Source: Pseudomonas simiae
GTDB lineage: Bacteria > Pseudomonadota > Gammaproteobacteria > Pseudomonadales > Pseudomonadaceae
Direction of reading: 5' to 3'
Length of the DNA stretch: 64,000 nucleotides
NCBI RefSeq assembly: GCF_900111895.1
Contig: NZ_FOKB01000005.1
Span: 337,718-401,717, forward strand
Below, piece after piece: positions 41,224 through 48,845 of this stretch (positions are counted from its first letter, which is position 1; the number at the start of each line of letters is the position of its first letter). A program made the translations under genes and the position numbers. The notes under the pieces are model-generated. The model was not told the DNA's origin, did no database searches, and worked only from the letters and a program-made list of their open reading frames with translations.

Positions 41224-43218
41224 ATGCCCCCACTGCGCTCCATCCAAGCCCGCTATACCCTGTTCCTGGTGCTGTTCGTCCTGGTGTTATTTGTGTTGAC
41301 CGTCGTGGGCATCGGCCAGTTGGTCGCCCCCACGCTGCGTCACACCGAAGAGCAGGTGGTGCTCAACCGCATCGCCGAGGTGGCTGAACAGATCCAGGGC
41401 GAGCTGAACAAGGTTCAGTCCCAGCAACGCAGCATTACCCAGACCGTTCCTTTGCTCGACAGCGATGCCATCGACAAGGTCCTGCCTGGCCTGGTCGACC
41501 AGTATGGCGAGCTGAAAGTCTTCGGTGGCGGGATCTGGCCGCTGCCTAACCAGCGCACACCGGGGCGCAACAAACACAGCACCTTCTGGCACCGCGACGC
41601 CTCGGGCAAATTGGCGGTGAATACCTTCTGGAACAGCGACCCCGCCCCCAACTACTACGACCAGAGCTGGTACAAAGGCGGCCTGGCCTCGCCACGCGGC
41701 CAGTGCGCCTGGGCCGCCGCCTACAAGGACGACGCCAGCCAGGAGCCGCGCACCAACTGCGCCATGGCCATCCAGCGCGACGGCGTGCCCTATGGCGTCG
41801 CCACCATCGACGTGACCCTGGGCTTTTTCAATGACCTGGTGGCCAGCAAAGAGAAAGACATCGGCGGGCAAATGCTGATCGTCGAAGGCGACGGCAAGAT
41901 CATCAGCAACAGCACGCGTATCAGCAGCCCGGTGGTGCTCAAGAACATCAGCGAACTCACCGGCACCTCCGCGTTCGCCGCCCAGGTCAGCAAAGCCCTG
42001 GCCCAACGCGACCAGGCGCTGCAACGCAGCGAGTTCGACAACCAGGGCGTGGCCAGCACCTTTTATATGCGCCCGATCGCAGGCACACCGTGGTTCCTTG
42101 CCACCGCCCTGCCTACCGCGTTGATTACCGCCCAGCGCGATGACGTTCTCGGCACCCTGGCCCTGTTGCAAATCCCCATGGTGCTGTTGTTGGTGCTGCT
42201 CGCCGTGTATGCGATCCGTCAACTGGTGCAGCGCATGAAGTCGCTGAAAACCAATATCGACGCACTGTCCACCGGCGATGCCGACCTTACGCGACGCATC
42301 ACCATTCGCGCTGAAGACGAACTGGGTGCCATCGGCCACTCGGTAAACCGCTTTATCGTCTACCTGCAGAACATGATTGGCGAAGTCACCCAAGCAACCG
42401 GCGCCATGTCGTCGAGCCTTGAACAACTGCAGCGGACCTCGGCGCACACCAACCAGATCCTGGTGCGGCATGCCTCGGAGACCGACCAGACGGTCACGGC
42501 CATCACCGAGATGAGCTCCACTGCTGACACCGTCGCGCAAAACGCCGCCGAAACCGCCGCGTTCACCCAGCGTGCCAATGAGCATGCCGACCGTTCCCGC
42601 GTCGTCGTGGGTGAAGCGTCCAACAGCGTCAGCGCCTTGATTGGCGAAGTGTCCAGCGCCACCCACAGCGTGGAAAACATGCGCCAGGACGCGGCGCGCA
42701 TTACCGAAACCCTTGGCGTAATCGGTGCGATCGCCGGCCAGACCAACCTGCTCGCCCTTAACGCCGCCATCGAAGCTGCGCGCGCAGGCGAGCAGGGTCG
42801 TGGATTTGCAGTAGTGGCCGACGAGGTCCGCGCGCTCGCCGCACGCACTCAGGCCAGCACCTCGCAGATCAACGAAATGCTCACGCGCCTGACTGCCGGC
42901 GTCAGCTCCTCGGTAGCGGCCATGGAAAACACCCAGGCCAGCTGCCAGTCGGCGGCGGATGCCACGGCGCGGGTGAACACCGGCCTGGATGAAATGGCCG
43001 GCTCTGTCAGCCACATCAACAACCTCAGCACCCAGATCGCCACGGCGGCCGAGCAGCAAAGCGCGGTAACCGAGGAGATCAACCGAAGCATGGTGCAGAT
43101 CCGACAAATGGTCGAAGAGCTGGTGCAGAGCGGCCATGCCACCGAAACCAACACGCAAAGCCTGTTGGATGCGAATGGTCGGGTAATCGCGCTGATGGGT
43201 CGATTCAAAGTGCGCTGA
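41224..43218 (+). CDS. Methyl-accepting chemotaxis protein with dCache sensor
   Basis: A 664-residue chemoreceptor. The first membrane helix spans about 12-35, the periplasmic part about 36-300 resembles a double Cache domain (QSWYKGGL, GVATIDVTLGFF), the second helix is at about 307-335, and HAMP follows (ALSTGDADLTRRI). The cytoplasmic signalling hairpin is centred on AGQTNLLALNAAIEAARAG near residues 500-520. It senses an unknown small molecule outside the cell and controls CheA. It stands alone, with AAGGA before the ATG. Confidence 0.95.
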   Translation: MPPLRSIQARYTLFLVLFVLVLFVLTVVGIGQLVAPTLRHTEEQVVLNRIAEVAEQIQGELNKVQSQQRSITQTVPLLDSDAIDKVLPGLVDQYGELKVFGGGIWPLPNQRTPGRNKHSTFWHRDASGKLAVNTFWNSDPAPNYYDQSWYKGGLASPRGQCAWAAAYKDDASQEPRTNCAMAIQRDGVPYGVATIDVTLGFFNDLVASKEKDIGGQMLIVEGDGKIISNSTRISSPVVLKNISELTGTSAFAAQVSKALAQRDQALQRSEFDNQGVASTFYMRPIAGTPWFLATALPTALITAQRDDVLGTLALLQIPMVLLLVLLAVYAIRQLVQRMKSLKTNIDALSTGDADLTRRITIRAEDELGAIGHSVNRFIVYLQNMIGEVTQATGAMSSSLEQLQRTSAHTNQILVRHASETDQTVTAITEMSSTADTVAQNAAETAAFTQRANEHADRSRVVVGEASNSVSALIGEVSSATHSVENMRQDAARITETLGVIGAIAGQTNLLALNAAIEAARAGEQGRGFAVVADEVRALAARTQASTSQINEMLTRLTAGVSSSVAAMENTQASCQSAADATARVNTGLDEMAGSVSHINNLSTQIATAAEQQSAVTEEINRSMVQIRQMVEELVQSGHATETNTQSLLDANGRVIALMGRFKVR

Positions 43219-43231
43219 TAAACGGCTGAAA

Positions 43232-43256
43232 CACTCCCGTGCAATGTGCGGGAGTG
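43232..43256 (+). terminator. Hairpin after the chemoreceptor gene
   Basis: The arms CACTCCCG and CGGGAGTG with a 9-base loop lie 14 bases after the stop codon. There is no T-run, so termination is uncertain. Confidence 0.5.
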
Positions 43257-43299
43257 GGACTATTCTGACAGCTCCTAGTCGCAACACAGGAGGTGTGCC

Positions 43300-43758
43300 A
43301 TGCGAGCTGCCGAGCAGGCGGTCCGTTTGGAGCGGATCAGTCAGGAACGCTTTATCAAGGCCCCCATCGATGCTGTCTATGACTATGTGACCCAACCGGA
43401 TCGCTGGCACGAATGGCATCCCACATCCCTCAGTGCCGATACCGGCACCACCGGCTCACTGCCTGCGGGTGCGCGCTTCACCGAGTTCATCGACTTGCTG
43501 GGGGTCCGCGTCCCCATGAGTTACCGTGTGCAGATCGCCCGGCGCCCTCGCGAATTCAAGACGGTGTTCACCTCCCTGGCCGTTGATGGTTCCATCCACT
43601 ACTTCCTGCTGCCCCATCAGGGCGGCACGCTGTTCAAGCGGGTGCTGACCTACGAGACCGAGCTGCAATTGGCCACCTTGCATGAGCGCATGATCGAGTT
43701 GTCGGCCGTCGCCCTCGATCAGCTCAAACACCGGTTGGAAAACCCACCCTTCGTATAA
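43300..43758 (+). CDS. SRPBCC-family protein
   Basis: A 152-residue protein with the start-domain fold. It opens with the typical IKAPIDAVYDYVTQPDRWHEWHP pattern split around residues 18-40, and ends in a long helix. These proteins hold hydrophobic ligands or act as polyketide cyclases. An ACAGGAGGTG ribosome site, one of the strongest in the window, precedes the ATG. Ligand and role are unknown. Confidence 0.85.
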   Translation: MRAAEQAVRLERISQERFIKAPIDAVYDYVTQPDRWHEWHPTSLSADTGTTGSLPAGARFTEFIDLLGVRVPMSYRVQIARRPREFKTVFTSLAVDGSIHYFLLPHQGGTLFKRVLTYETELQLATLHERMIELSAVALDQLKHRLENPPFV

Positions 43759-43782
43759 TTTGGAAACATTCCCACCGGCCAG

Positions 43783-43802
43783 GCGCTGGCTTGCCTGCGA
43801 TG
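43783..43802 (+). repeat. Single REP-like repeat
   Basis: GCGCTGGCTTGCCTGCGATG repeats the core found in the REPIN at 12957-13043. Only one copy is seen here, between the SRPBCC and DUF411 genes. Confidence 0.7.
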
Positions 43803-43855
43803 ACAGCGTCATGATCGCCGCCATCCCAACGGCCATCTCCTACACGCGAGTTTCT

Positions 43856-44302
43856 ATGAAAACCACATTGCGCCTGGCCCTGCTGTCAGCCCTCTTCACC
43901 ACTACCCTGGCCCAAGCTGCCGAGCTGATCCCCATCGACGTGCACCGCGACGCCAACTGCGGTTGCTGCAAAAAATGGATCAGCCACCTGCAAAGCAATG
44001 GCTTTAAGGTCAATGACCACGTCGAAGCCGACATGAGCGCCGTCAAGCAACGCCTGGGCGTGGCGCCGCGCCTGGGTTCGTGCCACACGGCCGTGATCGA
44101 CGGCAAGTTCGTCGAAGGCCATGTGCCTGCCGAACAGGTGCTGGCCTTGCGCAAACGTGACGACCTGCTGGGCGTCGCCGCGCCGGGCATGCCCATGGGC
44201 TCACCCGGCATGGAAGTCGAAGGCCGCAGCGAGGCCTATCAAGTCATCGGCCTGACCCGCGAGGGCAAAGACGTGGTGGTGGCTGAATACCCGGCGCAAT
44301 GA
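43856..44302 (+). CDS. DUF411 periplasmic metal-binding protein
   Basis: A 148-residue precursor with a Sec signal peptide (cleavage near AQAAE, residue 22). The DUF411 signature DANCGCCKKWISHL carries Cys35, Cys37 and Cys38, and a further cysteine follows in LGSCHTAVIDG. Members are linked to copper and other metal handling. Its stop codon overlaps the start of the next gene (ATGA), suggesting joint expression with the YqaA-like membrane protein. Confidence 0.9.
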   Translation: MKTTLRLALLSALFTTTLAQAAELIPIDVHRDANCGCCKKWISHLQSNGFKVNDHVEADMSAVKQRLGVAPRLGSCHTAVIDGKFVEGHVPAEQVLALRKRDDLLGVAAPGMPMGSPGMEVEGRSEAYQVIGLTREGKDVVVAEYPAQ

Positions 44303-44742
44303 TCGCGGGCTATCTGGGGTTATTCTTCGCCGCCTTTGGCGCCGCGACACTGCTGCCACTGCAATCGGAAGCCGTGCTGGTGGGCTTGCTGCTCAGCGGG
44401 CATTACAGCCTGTGGCTGTTGCTGGGCATTGCCACGCTGGGCAATGTGCTGGGCTCGGTGGTGAACTGGTGGCTGGGGCGCTGGGTTGAGCACTTCAAGA
44501 CACGACGCTGGTTTCCCGTCAGCGACAAACAGTTGGACAAGGCTCGCAATCATTACGAGCGCTGGGGGCATTGGACGCTGTTGCTCAGTTGGGTGCCGAT
44601 CATTGGCGACCCGCTGACCCTGGTGGCTGGGGTGATGCGCGAGCCGTTATGGCGATTCCTATTGCTGGTGACCCTGGCCAAAAGCGTGCGTTATGGCGTC
44701 CTGGCTGCCGTGGCGTTGCAATGGGTGTTAATCCCCACTTAA
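44299..44742 (+). CDS. YqaA/DedA-like membrane protein
   Basis: A 147-residue inner-membrane protein related to the YqaA branch of the DedA/SNARE-associated family: LLPLQSEAVLVGLLLSG at the start, GNVLGSVVNWWLGRW near residues 48-62, and SWVPIIGDPLTLVAGVMR after the middle. The family is linked to membrane homeostasis and lipid transport. It is coupled by ATGA to the DUF411 gene. Confidence 0.88.
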   Translation: MIAGYLGLFFAAFGAATLLPLQSEAVLVGLLLSGHYSLWLLLGIATLGNVLGSVVNWWLGRWVEHFKTRRWFPVSDKQLDKARNHYERWGHWTLLLSWVPIIGDPLTLVAGVMREPLWRFLLLVTLAKSVRYGVLAAVALQWVLIPT

Positions 44743-44786
44743 TCGTCTCGCAACAGCATCCGAGCACCCTTCTCGGAGCCCTGCCA

Positions 44787-45788
44787 ATGCCCCTGACCCG
44801 CGCTTTTTGCATCGCCAGCCTGCTCGCCGCCACCGCCGCCCCGGCATTCGCCGCTACGTACGGTCCCGAGCTGCAAGGCTTTGAATACCCCTACCCGCTT
44901 CAGCATTTCGAATTTCAATCCCAAGGCACGTCCCTGCAGATGGGTTATATGGATGTGCCCGCCAAAGGGCAGGCCAACGGCCGCAGCGTGGTGCTGATGC
45001 ATGGCAAGAACTTCTGCGGCGCCACCTGGGAAAGCTCGATCAAGGCCCTCAGCGACGCCGGTTACCGGGTGATCGCGCCGGACCAGATCGGCTTCTGCAG
45101 TTCCAGCAAGCCCGACCATTATCAATACAGCTTCCAACAGTTGGCGACCAACACCCATCAACTGCTGGAAAAGCTCGGCATTCAAAAGGCCACCGTCATC
45201 GGCCATTCAACCGGTGGCATGCTTGCCACGCGTTACGCGCTGATGTTTCCCGAGCAGACCGAGCAGCTTGGCCTGGTAAACCCTATCGGCCTGGAAGACT
45301 GGAAGGCACTGGGGGTGCCCTCCCTCACCGTCGACCAATGGTATGCGCGTGAGCTGAAAGTCAATGCCGACGGCATTCGAAACTACCAGCTCAACACCTA
45401 CTATGTCGGGCGCTGGAAGCCCGAGTACGAGCGTTGGGTGGACATGTACGCCGGTCTGAGCAACGGCCCGGGGCATACGCGGGTTGCATGGAACTCAGCG
45501 TTGATTTACGACATGATCTTCACCCAGCCGGTGTACTACGAGTTCAAGAACCTGCAGATGCCCACGCTGCTGCTGATCGGCACGTCGGACAACACTGCCA
45601 TTGGCAAAGACGTCGCGCCGCCGGCGGTCAAGGCCAAGCTTGGTGACTATGCCGTGCTGGGCAAACAAGTGGCCCAATTGATTCCTCATGCAACCCTGGT
45701 GGAATTCCCGGGCCTGGGGCATGCACCGCAGATGGAGGAACCGGCCCGGTTTCACACGGCGCTGTTGCAGGGCTTGAACGCGCTTTAA
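44787..45788 (+). CDS. Exported alpha/beta hydrolase
   Basis: A 333-residue precursor with a signal peptide (cleavage near AFAATYG, residue 22). The alpha/beta hydrolase elements are LMHGKNFCG (oxyanion loop), GHSTGGM with nucleophile Ser at about residue 141, and FPGLGHAPQMEEP carrying the catalytic His. It would act in the periplasm as an esterase or related hydrolase; the substrate is unknown. It starts 45 bases after the YqaA-like gene. Confidence 0.9.
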   Translation: MPLTRAFCIASLLAATAAPAFAATYGPELQGFEYPYPLQHFEFQSQGTSLQMGYMDVPAKGQANGRSVVLMHGKNFCGATWESSIKALSDAGYRVIAPDQIGFCSSSKPDHYQYSFQQLATNTHQLLEKLGIQKATVIGHSTGGMLATRYALMFPEQTEQLGLVNPIGLEDWKALGVPSLTVDQWYARELKVNADGIRNYQLNTYYVGRWKPEYERWVDMYAGLSNGPGHTRVAWNSALIYDMIFTQPVYYEFKNLQMPTLLLIGTSDNTAIGKDVAPPAVKAKLGDYAVLGKQVAQLIPHATLVEFPGLGHAPQMEEPARFHTALLQGLNAL

Positions 45789-45814
45789 TCCAACCTTTAA
45801 CGAGGCACTCGTGA

Positions 45815-46768
45815 ATGTCGGTACAGATCGCAGTCATTGATGATTGGCAGCATGTGGCCAGTGACGTGGTGAATTGGTCGGTGCTAGAGGCCGTGGGCCA
45901 GGTGCATTTCCTGCACGACTACCCGACGGACACCGCCACCATGATCGAGCGTTTGAAGGGTTTCGAGGTGATTTGCGTGATGCGCGAACGCTCGACCTTC
46001 GACAAGGCCCTGCTGCAAGGTTTGCCGAAGCTCAAGCTGCTGGTGACCGGCGGCATGCGCAACGCAGCCATTGACCTACCGGCTGCCAGGGCGCTGGGCA
46101 TCACGGTATGCGGCACCGACAGCTATAAACACGCAGCACCGGAGTTGACCTGGGCGCTGATCATGGCCTCTACGCGCAACCTGCTGGCCGAGGCCAACGC
46201 CTTGCGTGCAGGCCACTGGCAGGTTGGCCTGGGTGGCGATCTGTACGGCAAAACCCTGGGGGTTCTCGGCCTGGGCAGCATTGGCCAGAAAGTGGCGAAG
46301 TTTGCCCAGGTGTTCGGCATGCGGGTAATTGCCTGGAGCGAAAACCTTACGCCAGAACGTGCGGCGGAATCGGGCGTGACCTGGGTCAGCAAGCAAGCCC
46401 TGTTTGAACAGGCAGATATTCTTACCGTGCACCTCGTGCTCAGTGACCGCAGCCGGGGGCTGGTGGATGCCGAGGCGCTGGGGTGGATGAAACCGAGCGC
46501 TCGCCTGGTTAACACCGCCCGTGGGCCGATTGTGGATGAGTCGGCGCTGGTGCAGGCCTTGGAAAGCGGTCGCCTGGCAGGAGCGGCGCTGGACGTGTAT
46601 ACCGAGGAACCCTTGCCGGTGGACCACCCGTTCCGTCGCCTGCCAAACGTACTGGCCACGCCCCATGTGGGGTATGTGAGCGAACAGAATTATCGGCGGT
46701 TCTACGCGCAGATGATCGAAGACATTCAAGCGTGGGCGAACGGCGCGCCCATTCGCGTGCTGGGCTGA
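45815..46768 (+). CDS. D-2-hydroxyacid dehydrogenase family protein
   Basis: A 317-residue NAD(P)-dependent dehydrogenase. The Rossmann motif is GLGSIGQKV (about 151-159), with catalytic Arg in VNTARGPIVDE, Glu in YTEEPLP and His in ATPHVGY. It interconverts a 2-oxoacid and a D-2-hydroxyacid such as glyoxylate/glycolate or hydroxypyruvate/glycerate; which one is not clear. GAGG precedes the ATG. Confidence 0.93.
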   Translation: MSVQIAVIDDWQHVASDVVNWSVLEAVGQVHFLHDYPTDTATMIERLKGFEVICVMRERSTFDKALLQGLPKLKLLVTGGMRNAAIDLPAARALGITVCGTDSYKHAAPELTWALIMASTRNLLAEANALRAGHWQVGLGGDLYGKTLGVLGLGSIGQKVAKFAQVFGMRVIAWSENLTPERAAESGVTWVSKQALFEQADILTVHLVLSDRSRGLVDAEALGWMKPSARLVNTARGPIVDESALVQALESGRLAGAALDVYTEEPLPVDHPFRRLPNVLATPHVGYVSEQNYRRFYAQMIEDIQAWANGAPIRVLG

Positions 46769-46818
46769 CGCACCAATCAGGAGCGTGCGCCCCATGGTGT
46801 GATTGCCATAACGCCCCC

Positions 46819-46919
46819 TGTAGGAGCGAGCGTGCTCGCGGAAAGCCCGAGAGCACCGCGTTCTACCTGATGCGCAGTGGCGCCGCGATGGTTTTCGCGA
46901 GCACGCTCGCGCCTGCGGC
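46819..46919. repeat. REPIN of a second type
   Basis: Inverted copies of GAGCGAGCGTGCTCGCGG (near 46824-46841) and CGCGAGCACGCTCGCGCC (near 46896-46913) lie about 54 bases apart, with TGTAGG/CCTGCGG-like ends. It differs from the REP type at 12957. Its place is the gap before the glgA operon. Confidence 0.85.
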
Positions 46920-46994
46920 TTAAAGGCCGAATTCAAAGCAGCATATCGTTACAAGTATTTTGTCCTACAAAATCTTCGTAGAAACCCTACGGGC

Positions 46995-47012
46995 TCTAGG
47001 ATATGTCCTAGA
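46995..47012. repeat. Palindrome TCTAGGA-N4-TCCTAGA
   Basis: A perfect 7-bp inverted repeat with spacer TATG. The related palindrome CTAGGA-T-TCCTAG at 26946 shares the downstream sequence TCCTAGACTSATS. It could be an operator or part of a dispersed repeat. Confidence 0.55.
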
Positions 47013-47060
47013 CTGATGACCGATGGGTCCGTTCCAAAACAAAAACCCCGCAAAAAATCG

Positions 47061-47088
47061 AAACTTTCCAACTCTGCCGTAGGTCCAG
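47061..47088 (+). promoter_or_regulatory. Possible AlgU (extracytoplasmic sigma) promoter for glgA operon
   Basis: AAACTT, 17 bases, then TCCAG resembles the GAACTT-N16/17-TCCAA/TCTGA consensus of AlgU with one mismatch at -35. Osmotic-stress control of trehalose genes by AlgU is known in related pseudomonads. The match alone is weak. Confidence 0.35.
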
Positions 47089-47106
47089 TTTTAAGGTAGG
47101 CGAGCA

Positions 47107-47121
47107 CGCGTGATTCACGCG
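47107..47121. repeat. 15-base palindrome in the glgA leader
   Basis: CGCGTGA-T-TCACGCG, perfect 7-bp arms around one base, 150 bases before glgA. It could be a protein-binding site or a short RNA hairpin in the leader. Confidence 0.5.
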
Positions 47122-47271
47122 AAATGCCCGTCCATCCAATCTTTTTTGGCTAACCGTGCAACTGGCATACGCCTTGCCAGTTTGTACAGTGCTTGCGCGC
47201 CTGGCCGCAGGATGCGGTCATCGGAGCTAGTGGCAGCGGGCCATTAGCCGACCAACATGTGGGAGAGAACT

Positions 47272-48825
47272 ATGATCAGTGCCGCTGTAAATATTCAGGG
47301 AGAGCGTGTCAGTCAGCCGGTAGGGGGACCTTCGCTGGTCGACCTGCCCACCACTGTGCGGCCGATCGTGAGTCAGAATCCTAATCGCAAGAAAGTCCTG
47401 TTCGTGACCTCCGAATTCGCCGACCTGGTAAAGACCGGCGGCCTGGGCGATGTGTCCGCGGCCCTGCCCCGCGCCATGGCCCACCTGCACGATGTGCGGG
47501 TGCTGATTCCGGGCTACCCGCAGGTGATGGAAAGCGATAACCCGATCCATATCATCGGTGAGCTGGGTGGCCACGCCGCGCTGCCACCCTGCAAGATCGG
47601 GCGAATGGACCTCAAGGACGGCCTGGTCATCTATGTACTGATCTGCCCCGAGTTGTATGAGCGCGAAGGCACGCCCTACGGCGCCAACAACGGCCGCGAC
47701 TGGCCGGACAACCACATTCGTTTCGCCCGCCTGGGCCTGGCCGCCGCCGACATGGCCGCTAACCTTGCGCAGATCCACTGGTGCCCGGACCTGGTGCACG
47801 CCCACGACTGGCCCGCTGGCCTGGCGCCGGCGTATATGCACTGGCGTGGGTCACGCACGCCGACGCTGTTCACCATTCATAACCTGGCCTACCAAGGCGT
47901 GATCAGCCTGGCCTCCACGCCGGAACTGGGCATTCCGCCCCACGCCCTGCAGCAGGAAGGCATGGAGTTCTACGGCAAGATGTCCTACCTCAAGGCCGGC
48001 ATGGCGTACTCCAGCCACATCACCACGGTGAGCGCCACCTACGCCCGGGAAATCACCACCCCTGAATTCGGCTGCGGCCTGGATGGCTTTCTGGCCAGCA
48101 AGACCCAGCAAGGCTTGCTCAGCGGCATTCCCAACGGCATTGAAGACAGCTGGGAAACCTCCACCGACCCGCACCTGACTCACAACTTCAACATAGGCGA
48201 CTGGGAGGGCAAAGCGGTCAACGCCGCTCAAGTGCGCGAGCTGTTTGGCCTGAGTGAATCCACCGGCCCACTGTTCGCCGTGGTCTCACGCCTGGTGTTC
48301 CAGAAAGGCCTGGACCTGACTGAAGCCGTTGCCAGCTTTATTGTCGAGCAAGGTGGGCAGATCGCGATCATCGGTCGCGGCGAGCCGGAAGAAGAGAATG
48401 CCATGCGTGAACTGGCGCTGCGCTTTCCCGGCCAGATCGGTGTGCGCATCGGCTTCAACGAGACCGATGCTCGGCGCATGTTCGCCGGCAGTGACTTCCT
48501 GCTGATGCCGTCGCGCTATGAGCCGTGCGGCCTGAGCCAAATGTATGCCCAGCGCTTCGGCTCGCTGCCGGTCGCGCGCAATACCGGCGGCTTGGCTGAC
48601 ACCATCGAAAATGGCGTGACCGGTTTTCTGTTCAATGAATCCACGGTCGACAGCTACAAAGAAGCCTTGAGCCGCGCGTTCAAGGTGTTTGCCTACCCTG
48701 GCCTGCTCAATGCCATGCGCTGCCGGGCGATGACACAACCGTTCAATTGGAGCCAGGCGGTGGAACCCTACGCCGAACTGTATGAGCAACTGGTGGCTAA
48801 AGCACTGGGGAAATCCGCTAAATAA
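47272..48825 (+). CDS. glgA: Glycogen synthase GlgA
   Basis: A 517-residue family 5 glycosyltransferase that extends alpha-1,4-glucan from a sugar nucleotide. The donor-binding KTGGLGDV lies at 54-61, later than usual because of a 40-residue N-terminal extension of low complexity. LVHAHDWPAGL, a C-terminal domain with SRLVFQKGLDL, and LMPSRYEPCGLSQMYAQRFG complete the fold. GGGAGAG precedes ATG 47272. It heads the glycogen/trehalose operon. The extension could carry a targeting or regulatory role, or the true start may be internal. Confidence 0.94.
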   Translation: MISAAVNIQGERVSQPVGGPSLVDLPTTVRPIVSQNPNRKKVLFVTSEFADLVKTGGLGDVSAALPRAMAHLHDVRVLIPGYPQVMESDNPIHIIGELGGHAALPPCKIGRMDLKDGLVIYVLICPELYEREGTPYGANNGRDWPDNHIRFARLGLAAADMAANLAQIHWCPDLVHAHDWPAGLAPAYMHWRGSRTPTLFTIHNLAYQGVISLASTPELGIPPHALQQEGMEFYGKMSYLKAGMAYSSHITTVSATYAREITTPEFGCGLDGFLASKTQQGLLSGIPNGIEDSWETSTDPHLTHNFNIGDWEGKAVNAAQVRELFGLSESTGPLFAVVSRLVFQKGLDLTEAVASFIVEQGGQIAIIGRGEPEEENAMRELALRFPGQIGVRIGFNETDARRMFAGSDFLLMPSRYEPCGLSQMYAQRFGSLPVARNTGGLADTIENGVTGFLFNESTVDSYKEALSRAFKVFAYPGLLNAMRCRAMTQPFNWSQAVEPYAELYEQLVAKALGKSAK

Positions 48826-48845
48826 CCAACGGGAGGTCTCTATAG

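Larger units (their letters stand above)
46920..47271 (+). other. Long leader region upstream of glgA
   Basis: No gene is visible here. The stretch is AT-richer at 46920-47060 and holds the palindrome at 46995, a possible AlgU promoter at 47061 and a palindrome at 47107. The latter two imply a leader of roughly 180 bases for the glgA message. Confidence 0.6.

Noticed and set aside
41287..43419. A 710-residue antisense open frame across the chemoreceptor gene
   Set aside because: The sense strand carries a full chemoreceptor with all expected domains. The antisense product is low-complexity His/Gly/Asp/Val-rich sequence typical of shadows.
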